DNA of 64,000 nt from Pleurostoma richardsiae (taxonomy: Eukaryota > Ascomycota > Sordariomycetes > Calosphaeriales > Pleurostomataceae). The stretch lies in assembly GCA_030052745.1 (NCBI GenBank), contig JANBVO010000005.1:558001-622000 (forward strand), written 5' to 3'. The position numbers and the translations under genes were made by a program. This document shows positions 44,264 to 55,416 of the stretch, piece by piece (the first letter of the stretch is position 1; the number at the start of each line of letters is the position of its first letter). The notes below the pieces were generated by a model, which saw only the letters and a program-made list of their open reading frames with translations, made no database searches and was not told where the DNA came from.

Positions 44264-47200
44264 CGTGACAGAGGCCCTTGTGAAGGGACAACAAGCACCA
44301 GGAGACGATTGATATATCGGGACTTCAGAAGGCTGCTGTCGTGAAGCTCATCCGGCTATGAATGCTGGGTTGCTCGCGTAAGACTGGAGATTGCCTGCAT
44401 CGTAGTTCGGGGTCCCCGGCTGGTTGGGAACAGAGACAAAGGACGGGCGCTCTCCCAATGGACTGGGTCGTCTGGCGGGACGTGTATGCTCGCTGCTACC
44501 CTACTATGTCGTCAGCTTGCCAGCTGTTCCTCTGAGACGGCGGCAGGCAAGCGACTTGAGGCGTCTTTGTCGGCGGCAATTCGTGGGGTCTCGGCAGCCA
44601 CGGCCCAATTACACGATGATTGGAGCTGGAACTTGGATTGGGGGCACAGAAGTAGGTGTGCAGAGTGCAGGGCCGGAAAAGTCGATGGAGATTGAGAGGA
44701 AGATAAGAAGAGGGAGCACAAGAGAGAGGGGAATATCCGTCGTACGCAGAGAGAAGAAGGTGTCAGACTGAGCAAAGAGATCTGGCGGCAGAACAGAGGC
44801 TGGTTTGAACGGATCAATGCGGGCTGGCCGTCAGCTCAGCTTATTATTATGTTGCTTCGCCGGGCCAAGGCCAGCGAATCCACCTTGCCGGGCCACGATC
44901 ATCCATCACCGCCTCCATGCGATTTGCGAAACAGGCCAGAGGCTGTCCCTCCTCTTCGCCCCCCCTTTCCGGTTTTCCAGCTAAAGCCATCACTCGTAGG
45001 TTTCTTTTCATATCTGCAAATACGTCAACTCTCACATGCTCTCACTATCGCATCCATCCTCGCGCGGCTTTAGGTAAGCAGAAGTCTCGTTATCAAGACC
45101 AGGCGCCCACGCATCAGGGTCTCCAGCCACAAAGATGACCCCAGCCTTTAGAATCAGTTGGCTGGACAGCCTCATCTGCAGTGGCTGGGTCGAAGGATCT
45201 CGACCTCAGCAGCAGCCGTGTTTGCCCTTCTCACCCCTACCATAGTACGGAAGACAGCACTACAGCATCGCATCTCCCGATTCTGGTACTCGGCTACTAC
45301 ACAAGGTAATATCATGCCAGGTACGCACGCACAGCAGCTTCGAGACTGGTGCTACCCACCTGTCTGAGACTCCCCATCCCCCAATCTGCACCGTAACCCA
45401 CACTACCTACACATATAGTGCAGTCTGGCACTGCACCCAATGTCTCACATGGCACATTACCGCCAACACCTCAGGGCTCTGCCAACGCAAGACATTGACA
45501 GGCATCAGAAGCGTATGTCCGGCCAATGGGACTCTCTTTCACACACCCCGATCCTCTCATCAATTCGGCAGCGGAACCCCATCTCGTCGTCCTGCGAGCC
45601 GGCGGTGCGGCTGTCGCAGGGGTCTGACTTGATATTTTAGCGCTGACTGCCAGGAATTGCATCGTCTCTTTCTAGCTTTCAAGTGAAAGACAGAGATTCC
45701 AGTGCAGATTCCGATTTCCAGTTTCAAGCATCTGTTTGCTTCTTACCATTCAACTGCCACCGGTTGGGATTGCCAGCGTCAGACCGCAGAAGCAGAATGC
45801 GTAAGTCAGGCGTCCGCTTCCTTACGTCTTCCCTTGGAGGTGCTTCATGATATCCCTACCAGTCGTCACTGGCATGAGTCTTTCCTTTACGAGCACAGTG
45901 GTCTCCATATTCCTTCCATGCCGGCTTCCATGCTCTTCAAACTTTCCCAGCATGTCACTTCCTGGACTTCAATCTAGGGAAAGTCCCTGAGATATGGAAC
46001 TGAGACCCATTCCCCTTTGTTTCAGAGAAGCGGAGAGAAGCGGAGTGAACCATCACGCAGAGTACTGCAAATCTTGTCCTCGATGGACGGCCTATCTCCA
46101 TATGCGAACGAACCCTGCGACAAAAACTGGAAGCATACTTCTTACGGGTAGTGTCCACTTAGGATCGAGTTGTCCATCAACATCTCTCATCTACGACCGC
46201 AACCCTGGCATCCAAAGGGTGAGACGAAAACCAGGCGGAAATATGAACAGTAGACGCCCTGAGTCCCGCCAAAATTGATTTTCTTCCAAGTTAGGTTCGG
46301 TTCGAGCGAGGCCAGATAAGGATTGTGAATCTAACTATCGACACCGACATGACAGCTATGATACTTCCGTGTACAACTAGCTCATGTCTTGTTAGACCTG
46401 CTGCCTTGTTGGACCTAGTCAGTCCAATGCATGTTAACTTGCGAAGACTCCGTGAGTGATCTCTGTCGAGCCGTCTGGCCTGAGTTGTCGACTATACTAC
46501 CCGAGGACTCGTGTCGTGAGGAAGGCGCTTGACGCCAAATCTCCAGACAAACAATGTATGGAACGCTGTGTGCTTGAAGAAGTGAGACGGCTATAGACTG
46601 CGACCGGTCCGAGCTGCCCGTCTTCAATTCGAGATCGCAATGGGCTGGCCAGCACGAAGACACGCCGCCTGCCGGGCGCTGGAACAAACGGATAATCCAT
46701 ATCCCCTCCTACTGCCGGAGGGAGAAGTCCACTGCCGGGCGCAAACACCTTGGTCAAAAGTCTTGCGCAGATCGACGCCTATCTGAAGACAGACCGACCA
46801 AGTCATAACCGGACGGTTGGGTTGACGTACTAACTAACACCGTCCTGAGACGTCGTCCGAAGAGCTTTTGGCAGTATCTACCTCGACCTACGACAGCTCA
46901 TACGCGATTACGATGTGCTGGACCGTCAGGAGCAGAACAAGGTAGCAAGCCGAGATACAATGAGCCGTGTGTGAAAGTACGTGCTCGCAGTTCAAGACCA
47001 CACGGATCGGCTCAGAAATCGCTGTTCATATCCACGCCCGCTTACTTTCTCTTATCAGTCGCTCAAGGAGTTAAAGCCTCCAGTGATGCGAACTGGTCAT
47101 GGTTCATGTGCGGCCTAGATTCGCGCTGTGGGCAAGGCTCGGATGGTGCTCACTTGCGAGATTTTCATCTTCGGGCGGAGTTAAGAGCATCGATCGATCG

Positions 47201-48086
47201 GAGTGTGTTGACCTGGACAGAAGCCGGGTTGTTCTTATCTGCCTTGGGCAGGCCGAAGTGATGCCAAGCAAACGGAGCACGGGCGGTCACTTCACCCATG
47301 GCGATAGTCCAGCGCTTTAACAGGTTCTCGCCAACTACTTGGTGCATCCTAACAGATTAGCTGTGCAGGATGGTTAGAGAGCAAGAGCGAGAGCCGCCTC
47401 AGTGCACCTTTCGGAGCACGTCCGTTTATCTACACTCTAGCCGGCTCTACAGACTAGCCAAATAGTTGCGCAACGAGCCGACAAAGATGCAAATAAGTTA
47501 ACGCTGTTAGAGCTCGCTAATCTCCTAGCCTGGATTTCAGTAGTGGTCCGTGTGAGGCTGTGAGCGCAGAAACACAACTGCCGAACGTCTGTAGCCCACC
47601 ACAACCCACATGGCAACCGGGCGGCCCCGTTCAATGCGGCGCGGACGGTGAGATAAGAGTCGCGCCCACGATTCGCTGGGGCCCCAGAAAGGCAGGTCAA
47701 GCACATCGGATATGTGCAGTGACTTCATCCGTGACGGCTTCAGTGCTCAATAGTGCCACTGACCCCTCACCTTGGTCCCTGGCAGCCAAGCTCGCCTGCA
47801 ACCTGCAGCCTAGGCTTCTCCGGCCCAGGCATTTGGGTCGCACGCGGTCGGGGATGCTATTGTCGATAGACGATGGCCAAGACGATCCTACGCGTCTGCT
47901 CGGTACCGACTTGCGAGACGAGCTGTCTGCCGATCATGCCTTCGAGCGGCCTGCATGGAAAATAAGTACCTGGCGATCTCCTCAACGCGGGCGGAGCTGT
48001 CAGATGTAGTAGTGCTGCATCTCCTGCCTCTCTCCGATCCCCAGGTCTCTTCCAGCTTTTCTCGACCCGAGTGAAAACCACCAACC
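44264..48086. other. Gene-poor region, 3.8 kb
   Basis: No gene could be assembled. All open frames are under about 150 codons, overlap on both strands and show no domain. One short stretch at about 46848-46974 reads like protein (YLDLRQLIRDYDVLDRQEQ) but stops at once and has no flanking coding exons, so it may be a relic. The last 60 bases form the leader of the amidase gene. Confidence 0.5.
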
Positions 48087-49781
48087 ATGCTTGGCTCAAG
48101 CGTGGCCAAGCTACTCGCCGTCGCGGCGGCGGCGGCGGCGTCCGGCCTCGGGCAAAGCATCTTTGCAGCCGCCCAGATGTGCTCCAACGCCAGCACAGCC
48201 ATTGACGGGACACCGTTCCCGCCTCTGATCGAGGCTACCCTTGAAGACCTGGTGGCCGGCCTCGAGAAGGGCCTCTTCACCAGCGTCGATCTTGTGAATA
48301 CCTATATCGCCCGCATCATGGAAGTCAACTCGACCCTCCACATGGTGGCGGAGCTCAACCCTGACGCGCTGACCATCGCGGCCCAGCTCGACGGGCAGAG
48401 GAAGTGTGGCAAGACCAAGGGTCCGCTGCACGGCATCCCCATCCTCATCAAGAACAACATTGCGACCGACGATAAGATGAATAACACCGCCGGCTCCTAT
48501 GCCTTGCTCGGTTCCAAGGTCCCGGAGGACAGCACCATGGCCGCCAAGCTGAGGAAGGCCGGCGCCATCATCCTGGGCAAGACGAACCTGTCTCAGTGGG
48601 CCAACTATCGCAGCTCCAACAGCAGCAACGGCTGGTCGGCGTACGGCGGCCAGACCAAGGGGGCTTACTATCCCGACCAGGACCCCTCTGGCTCCTCGTC
48701 GGGTTCGGGCGTGGCCAGCTCCCTCGGGCTTGCCCTTGCGGCGCTGGGAACTGAGACGAGCGGCTCTATCCTGTCGCCCTCCAACCAGAACAACCTCGTT
48801 GGCATCAAGCCCACCGTCGGCTTGACGTCGCGGTACCTGGTCATCCCCATCTCAGAGCACCAGGACACTATCGGACCGATGGCCCGAACCGTCAAGGATG
48901 CCGCGTACCTGCTCTCAGCCATCGCCGGGGAGGACACCAAGGACAACTACACCTCGGCCATCCCGTTCGACACCGTGCCCAAGTACGAGGAGGCGTGCGA
49001 CTTCTTCGCCCTGAAGGGCAAGCGCATTGGCGTGCCGCGCAACATGATGAACATCGGCACGGCGGCCTACCGCGCCCCCATATTGACCGCCTTCAACGAC
49101 GCCCTCAAGATCATGAAGAAGGCGGGCGCCACCATCGTCGACGACCTCAACATCACGGGCTACGACCTGTACCGCACGGCCAGCAACACCGGCGTGGTGC
49201 TGCAGGCGGACTTCATCTCGGACCTGCGCAACTACGTCTCCGAGCTGACCTACAACCCCAACGGCATCACCGACGTCGCGTCGCTCCGGGCCTTCACTCA
49301 GTCCTTCCCGGCCGAGGAGTACCCGACGCGCAACACGGCGACCTGGGACTCGGCGCTGGCCCTGCACTACGACAACACGGCGCCCGAGTTCTGGAGCAAC
49401 TACACGCGCAACCTGCTGTACGCCGGGCCCTGGGGCATCACGGGCGCGCTGGCCAACTACTCGCTGGACGCGCTGGTGCTGCCGACCATCTTCTCGCCGG
49501 GCCTGCCGGCGCTGATCGGCGCGCCGGTCGTCACGGTGCCGCTGGGCGCGTACCCGCCCAACACGACCGTCATCCAGAACAGCATCGGGACGCTCAACTC
49601 GACGGCGCCCAACATCCCGTACGGCATCAGCTTCCTGGGGAAGCACTTCGACGAGTACAACCTCATCGGGTACGCTTATGCCTTCGAGCAGCGGACCATG
49701 GTCCGGGACACGATCGTGCCGTATATCCAGCCGGCGACGGAGCTCAAGGATGTTGTGACGAAGCGGAAGATGAAGTTGTAG
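48087..49781 (+). CDS. Secreted amidase-signature family enzyme
   Basis: Amide hydrolase with the Ser-cisSer-Lys triad, related to GatA and fatty-acid/aryl amidases. Single exon, 564 residues. An N-terminal Ala-rich hydrophobic segment (about 5-29) looks like a signal peptide, so the protein is probably extracellular or vacuolar; many NxS/T sites agree with this. Catalytic landmarks are Lys122 in PILIKNN, the Ser/Gly-rich loop DPSGSSSGSG (199-208) with the cis-Ser, and the nucleophile Ser227 in GTETSGSILSPS. The C-terminal part carries VLPTIFSPGLPALIGAPVVTVPLGAY, which frames the substrate pocket. Substrate specificity is not readable. The start is the ATG at 48087, directly before the signal peptide. 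Codon use is strongly GC-ending. Confidence 0.93.
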   Translation: MLGSSVAKLLAVAAAAAASGLGQSIFAAAQMCSNASTAIDGTPFPPLIEATLEDLVAGLEKGLFTSVDLVNTYIARIMEVNSTLHMVAELNPDALTIAAQLDGQRKCGKTKGPLHGIPILIKNNIATDDKMNNTAGSYALLGSKVPEDSTMAAKLRKAGAIILGKTNLSQWANYRSSNSSNGWSAYGGQTKGAYYPDQDPSGSSSGSGVASSLGLALAALGTETSGSILSPSNQNNLVGIKPTVGLTSRYLVIPISEHQDTIGPMARTVKDAAYLLSAIAGEDTKDNYTSAIPFDTVPKYEEACDFFALKGKRIGVPRNMMNIGTAAYRAPILTAFNDALKIMKKAGATIVDDLNITGYDLYRTASNTGVVLQADFISDLRNYVSELTYNPNGITDVASLRAFTQSFPAEEYPTRNTATWDSALALHYDNTAPEFWSNYTRNLLYAGPWGITGALANYSLDALVLPTIFSPGLPALIGAPVVTVPLGAYPPNTTVIQNSIGTLNSTAPNIPYGISFLGKHFDEYNLIGYAYAFEQRTMVRDTIVPYIQPATELKDVVTKRKMKL

Positions 49782-50594
49782 AGCACTAGGTTCTGTGTCT
49801 AAGTAGATGCGGGGAGGGTTTGCATAAGTGATACTTTTGAAAAGTGGAAAACCAGCAATAGACGATAGACGAATACCGTAAAGGGCGTTGCTATTCGCAC
49901 CATATCTTCTTGCTACGAACACCATATTTTGGAGAAGTGACTTGGCGTAAATACATCCTGCCCAGACATATCAATATCACTGTTTACCTAAACCGTTCAT
50001 ATCCAGATGTAAGGTGGCTGCGAGGGCACAGGCATGTAGGGCGGAAGGATAGGAGAGTCGGTGCCTTGGATAAGATTATGAATGTCTCAGGAACGGACTC
50101 AGCGGCCGGTAGGAAAAGAGTGTCGTGTGTTATAGCAACAGTTATGAAGCGATATACACTCAAAGTCCTGTCTCCTTTCCCGGTCCTGAGAGACAAGCCG
50201 TCTGTCCAGAAAGGTCGTAGACAAAGAGGCATTCGTGTTAGTGCTCCCTGATTTCCTCTGCTCTAGCGGGCGGGTCGGCGTGCCTAGGGCGCAAACTGAT
50301 GCGTGCTAGCGGAGATTCTAAAACTTTGGTGCTGCACTTCAGTGGTTGTAGCTACCATTGTTAAGGACGCAACCCGCCTAAGCTAACCACATGAGCTTAC
50401 CCACAGGATTTCACGCGATGCTCACCCTCACCAAGAAATTTTCACGGTGGATGTGAACTGAGTTGAGGCACGCATAGGAGTAGACTCACTCGGAAGTACC
50501 TACTCGTCAAAATATCTCACGAATCGCTCAACCGTGTCTGTCGTTACTACTTCGGTTACCCAGTAAGACGACACCCGGAGCTCAATCCAAAGAA
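49782..50594. other. Intergenic region
   Basis: 3' flank of the amidase gene and promoter of the Yae1 gene. An open frame at 49910-50251 (113 codons) has no recognisable features and AT-richer composition, and I do not call it a gene. Confidence 0.5.
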
Positions 50595-51392
50595 ATGCAG
50601 CTCCGCCAGACCGACGCCGTCGACGACTTCATCTCCATGGGCCCCTCCCCCACCAGCAGGGAAGAAGAAGAGGAGCAGCACCAACACATCATGCCTAGCC
50701 GCAGCGACCCCCTAGACGACGTCTTCGGCGCCGACGAGGAGGAGCACCATCCCCACAGCCACGGGCCCGCTAGCGACCCAACAGCCGCCGCCCTGGACCA
50801 GCACCACCTCCACCCCTCGGACATCCGTCGCCTGCGCGAGGAGCACGCCACCGCCGGCTATCGCGAGGGCGTCGCCATCGCCAAGGCCCAGAGCGTGCAG
50901 GCCGGCTTCGACGAGGGCTTCAGCCTGGGCGCCACGGTCGGCGCCCGCGCGGGCCAGCTGCTGGGCGTGCTCGAGGGGATCGCGAACGCGCTCAGGGGCG
51001 CTGCTGCTGCGGCAGCCGGAGATGCAACGGCGGTGGCGGAAGCAGAGCAGGCAGACCGGCTGCTTACGGAGGCGAGGGCGGAGCTGGGGATCAAGTCCGT
51101 CTTCGGGGAGGAGTACTGGGCCGCGGACGGGACGTGGAAGTACGCCGTCGAGGGGGAGGGCGAGGGCGGAGGGGGTGGCGAGGTGCTCTTCTCGGACGTG
51201 GCAGAGTCGCACCCGCTCGTGAAGAAGTGGGCTGCTGTGGTCGAGGCCGAGATGGGGAGGTGGAGCGTCGACCGGGCGGCGCTGGAAGGGGGGGCGTTCG
51301 GTGATGCTGCTGCCGCGGCTGGTACTCCGGAGGCGGCGCCGAAGGCGAAGGCGGTGCATGCGCAGCCGCCGAGGGATGCGTTGAACTGGTGA
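50595..51392 (+). CDS. YAE1: Yae1 (adaptor for Fe-S loading of Rli1/ABCE1)
   Basis: Yae1 together with Lto1 links the cytosolic iron-sulfur assembly (CIA) targeting complex to the ribosome-recycling ATPase Rli1/ABCE1. Single exon of 265 residues. The hallmark is a Gly-spaced repeat (deca-GX3 type) at about 83-125: GYREGVAIAKAQSVQAGFDEG continuing FSLGATVGARAGQLLGVLEG. The first 75 residues are acidic and His-rich (DDFISMGPSP, DPLDDVFG), as in fungal Yae1. The C-terminal half contains SVFGEEYWAADGTWKY and an Ala/Gly-rich stretch, and the protein ends in LNW. A C-terminal aromatic tripeptide is the signal by which CIA clients and adaptors, including Lto1, bind the targeting complex, so Trp at the very end here is notable. 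Confidence 0.9.
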   Translation: MQLRQTDAVDDFISMGPSPTSREEEEEQHQHIMPSRSDPLDDVFGADEEEHHPHSHGPASDPTAAALDQHHLHPSDIRRLREEHATAGYREGVAIAKAQSVQAGFDEGFSLGATVGARAGQLLGVLEGIANALRGAAAAAAGDATAVAEAEQADRLLTEARAELGIKSVFGEEYWAADGTWKYAVEGEGEGGGGGEVLFSDVAESHPLVKKWAAVVEAEMGRWSVDRAALEGGAFGDAAAAAGTPEAAPKAKAVHAQPPRDALNW

Positions 51393-52138
51393 AGATGGCC
51401 ATCTCTTCACCGTTCTTCATTCTACGCTGCACGCATCGGAGGCGGACTCTCCCAGAGGGCCAGGATCGACCAGCGCTGCCCAGCTATGTCCGGTCTTTTC
51501 ACAGCCGATCAACAAGCCGCAGGGACATGTCTGCCGAGGAGGGTAGCTATCGACACGGAGTCGGTATCTGCGACTTGCGTACAGCAACGGCAACACTAGC
51601 TGCTCCCGTTAGGATATCAAGACACCTCTTTCCCGGTGAGCATCTAGTAGTAAAGTCTCATAAATAGTTGACTGGCGCTAACTGTTTACGAGATGAACAG
51701 AGCGATACTAAGCGATCCATGGGGTCCGAGTGACGACCAGAGGGGATGGAATGACCTTGGGGAAAGCTCCTAGTGGGGCAGATTGTCTGTTTGATGTCTC
51801 GATCTTTCCGCTCATCGTGGAATGGATCGGAACGGACACTTCGGCACTCTTGCGGCGTCTGGATGCCCTGGTGGTGACCCTCCCGGCTGTGGTGACGGTG
51901 GACTGGACAGCAAGTTTAGGACTGTGGACCATGTTACGGCGGCAGGGTATCTAGATTTTACGGCAAAGGCCCAAGATGACAATGAATAATCCCGCAGCAT
52001 TCATGACAAAGGTATATTGAATTATCTTGCTCAAGGGGAGCTGAGACCGCTGTTTGACCATACATCCCAAAACCATTCCCAACTTCTCTCATGTCTTTCC
52101 ATTCAGCAGCTCTCACAAGTCCTTATCAAACACTTCCA
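51393..52138. other. 3' spacer between convergent genes
   Basis: Between Yae1 and the convergent Pro/Gln-rich gene. Two overlapping open frames of about 74 codons at 51708-51954 lie on opposite strands and are unlikely to be genes. Nothing else seen. Confidence 0.5.
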
Positions 52139-53643
52139 TCAACCAAACTTCTTCTCAAACTTCTTCAGCATCCCGCTAACGCCCCTCTCCAGCTTCCCCG
52201 CGCCCTCCTCCAGCCTGCCCCTGACCTCCGTCTTCGGCTTGTACTTGTGCGCCATCTCCCCGTCCGTCGGCCGGTACGCCACCTGGTGGATGCTGTAGTC
52301 CGCGCCCTGCCCCGGTACCGCCCCGGGGTTCGTATAGCTGTAGCCCGAGAAGCCGCCCGGCGGCGGTGGTGGTGGCGGCATGGCCAGCCCCGGGCTCGGG
52401 ACCGGCGGCGTAGGCGTCTGCTGGTGGGGGTGGTGGAACTGCTGCTGCTGCGGCATCGTGGAGGGCGCGAATCCGGGGCTCCCCGGGTACACAGCGCCGT
52501 ACGGGCTGCCCAGCCCGGGCGACGGAATGCCGTGCACTGGCATGGTCGCTGCGCGCACGAGGCCCGGGTGCTGGCCCGCCGGCGTGGGCGGGGCGCCGAG
52601 CGAGCCGAACCCTGTGGGCGCCACGCCGGGGCTGGCGACGCTGTGCTGGGGCGGGCCCGGGAACGTGGGGGCTCCCGGCGGGGGCTGGAACTGGGGCGGC
52701 GGCATGCCGGGGCTCAGGGGGCCGAGGCCCGACGGCGCGAGGCCGGGGGAGAAGGGCGTGGTCGCGTCGTAGGCGAGCGTCGCGTGGATGGGGTTCAGGC
52801 CGCCGTCCTCCGGCGGCGGCGTCTTCTCGCGGTGGATGACGGTCTCCGGGGCGGCGGGCGCGGCGGGGTTGTACGCCATCGGGGCGAAGGCGGCCGCGGG
52901 CTGCGACGCCGGCGAGGAGCTGCTCGCCGAGACCGCGGAGATCGGGGGCGCGGCGAAGGATGGAGCCTGGCTGTTGGCCTGCACTGAGGGCGGGGCGGCG
53001 GCGTGGTCGGAGATGGCGGCGTTCTCGAGCCTCTGCACGACGGAGCTCACCTCTGCGGGTTCTGCCCGTGGCGGCGGCCCAGGCTCGTCGTGGACGTCGA
53101 CCTGGGTCGGGGGCAGCACGCGGCGGACGCCATTGACGAACTGCAGGGCGTCCTGCTGCGTCCAGAAGTAAATGTCTAGGGCGTGCAGCTTGTAGTGGTA
53201 CTTGCTCTCGTTTCGCGGGTCGTAGGTCGGCAGGTGCCACTCCTCTAGGCCGTCGACGTCGCCGACAGCTATGCTGACCATGCAGGCGTGCTTGTACGAG
53301 TAGGAGACGCGGGTTCTGTCCAAGACTATGGAGGCGGACGCAATTAGCATCTTACTGTGCTGGAAGATGGCTGCACTCGTGGCCGGCGGAGAGTTTGCTT
53401 ACAGCCATCGAAGGCATCCTGATCATCTGTGCCCACTTGATTCGCGACCTCGATGCGCGCCCGGCCCTCATTTGCGTTCTCAAAGAGATAGACATACGAG
53501 CCCTTGTCGAATCGGTGGTGAGGAGGATTGTCTGTAGGAGGGCCGTAGAAGTAATGCACGTCCCCGAAGCTTCGTGCAGGCTCTCTGTCAGCTTGGATCA
53601 CTCCTCGCAATAATAGGAGAGGGATCCCGAGGTGATATGACAT
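52139..53643 (-). CDS. Conserved fungal protein with N-terminal globular domain and Pro/Gln-rich tail
   Basis: Two exons in coding order: 53403-53643 and 52139-53325 (77-nt intron, phase 1 kept); about 475 residues. Residues from about 30 to 170 form a folded domain conserved in filamentous ascomycetes as I remember it: HHRFDKGSYVYLFENANEGRARIEV, DAFDGFLDRTRVSYSYKHACMVSI, EWHLPTYDPRNESKYHYKLHALDIYFWTQ and LQFVNGVRRVLPP. The rest is Pro/Gly/Ala/Gln-rich with PQQQQFHHPHQQ. It ends in a short basic-helical segment (EEGAGKLERGVSGMLKKFEKKFG) that could be amphipathic and bind membrane. The first 20 residues and start codon are uncertain because the open frame continues upstream of 53643. Function unknown. 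Confidence 0.72.
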
Positions 53644-54327
53644 ACAGGGTCGCGACGTTCTCCTCGCCCGGGCGGACTGCCATCTCGTCGCGGGGCAATT
53701 TGCTGACGAGCTATCAGCGCGGGGGAGGGGCGGCGCGGCGATGGCAACCAGCAAGAACCGTCCGGTTGAGCAACGATTATGCCGCGCGGTACAGCTGCTT
53801 CAGAAAAGATATAAAAGAACAATAACAGCAGAGGTCGCGATGACTTCGTGTTGGAAAATACAGACAAAGAAAAGCTGTCGCGATTGCCATTTAGACAGCA
53901 TCCATGCGCCTCTACCTGGCTGCGATGCCTGTAACCCTGCGGGACACGGCCAGCATTAGCCGGCATATCTGCGACCACTGAGGCGCAACCTGCAGCATCA
54001 CTCGAGGCCGCAGGGCCCATCTTAGCCGTGTTGGGCGCACTGGAGTGACGAGAATCCTGGCCTCTGGGAGCTGCAGATGCAGGAGACTGAGCGCCGCTTG
54101 GATGTCGTGGGCGCTTACAGCAGGTCTGTTGGGCCAATCACATCTCCATACGGTAGGGAACGACCAGGGGACCTGGAGGCAGTGATCACTACCACCAATT
54201 CTTCAACAACCTTAACACCAGTTGCATCATCAGGCATTTCCAGTGGGCGGTGCTCCCTTTCCTGTCCTCACCAAACGGTGTATTGAGCATCGTAGATAGA
54301 CGAGGCTGCTTAACTTTCTGTCTGAGG
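53644..54327. other. Intergenic region
   Basis: Promoter side of the Pro/Gln-rich gene and 3' flank of the Gfd2-like ORF. No gene supported. A minus-strand open frame (53598-54137) overlaps the first exon in another frame and has no domain signal. Confidence 0.5.
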
Positions 54328-55416
54328 CTACGCTTCTAGTGATGAGACTGGCAGTGGCACCACTGTCAGATGCAGGATTTTGCCGTCGACCTCCCTCTCA
54401 GTCCACTGTTCCACAAAGCGGTTCATGGCGACCAGGTCCGCAAAGCAGACCCACGCATGCGACTTCGGCTTCTTGTGACTTCGAGGACACACGGCCACCG
54501 CTGTCGGCTCGATACTATCGTCTTGTCTTCGAATGTAGTTGTAAAGGTTCTGGCTATGCCACAAACTCGGGGGCATTACCTTGTCAACTGTGGTAATTTT
54601 CACCGTAAAGGGGAAGTTCTCGTGCGGTGCCGGTCGAACTCCCCAAAGCTTCCGACGTCCTCGCTCTTCTGCAGTGTAGGGATGGAATGTCAACCCGTCG
54701 CTAGACGATTTCGAGCAGAGTGTGAGGAGAAGCCCAATGGTGCGAACGGCGTCCATCCCTGCTGCGTGCGCGCCAGAAAGTTTCTGTACATGCCCCGTGT
54801 CAAAGCCGAGTGACAGCATGACGTCCCGCAGCGAAGGTTTCCATTTCTCGAAAGGTGCGGCTGACATACTGGCGACAATATCAACGAGATCAACCCAGTG
54901 GGATATGTAACGAGTAATAGACGGGAAAGCTGAAGCAATAGCATGAAACTCGCTGCGCCCATTCCAGACGACAAGGATAAAGCTCTGAGCATCATTCCTT
55001 CTGTTGAGCTTTCCAGAGTCTGTAGTATAACCCGGAAGTTCGTGTCGTGTAGAAGCCTTAGATTTCGCCGACTCGAAGATCTTGACTAGTAGATTGTCAA
55101 TATCACTTCGCTGAACCCGGCGAGTTTCTGCAAATGGTGACCGTTCGTATCGTCCGTGCTGGCTTTTCCGGCGACCACACGCAATGTTGTGTCCCTCAAT
55201 ATCATATTCTTCGACCATTTTTGCTAGATCTGTTGAGATGTCGGTCTGCTGTAACTTTTCCACGAAGTTGCGGACAAACGCGAGGCCGACTGAAGTAATG
55301 CCCTCTCCCTGCCCATCGGCCCCTTCGACGTCGAGTGCCACACAGATTGACTGTTGGCAACACGAGCGCAAAGTATGGACGTCAAGAATTCGGCCATCTT
55401 TCCAAAGGTCCTGCAA
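54328..55416 (-). pseudogene. Gfd2/YDR514C-like DEDD exonuclease-fold ORF without a start codon
   Basis: An intact frame of about 362 codons matches the Gfd2/YDR514C-like C-terminal domain, an RNase H-like 3'-5' exonuclease fold. Landmarks are GPLQDLWKDGRILDVHTLRSCC, VALDVEG (first acidic pair), a central FILVVWNG, and GAHAAGMDAVRTIGLLL with the HxxxxxD end motif. The last 90 residues are a separate domain with FPFTVKITTVD and SHAWVCFADLVAMNRFVE, resembling an RRM-like fold. The frame continues upstream as SYFAGFLQSAN, as expected for the family, but meets a TGA at about 55470 without an ATG or a splice acceptor. The first in-frame ATG is inside the catalytic domain. So the 5' part is missing or frameshifted. 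An alternative is a start exon I could not recognise. Confidence 0.65.

Noticed and set aside
42996-44312. 438-codon plus-strand open frame
   Set aside because: Antisense shadow of the GC-rich PPxY-protein exon. The minus-strand reading has a membrane span, PY motifs and a clean intron.
48915-49925. 336-codon minus-strand open frame
   Set aside because: Mirror of the amidase gene, which has complete catalytic motifs on the plus strand.
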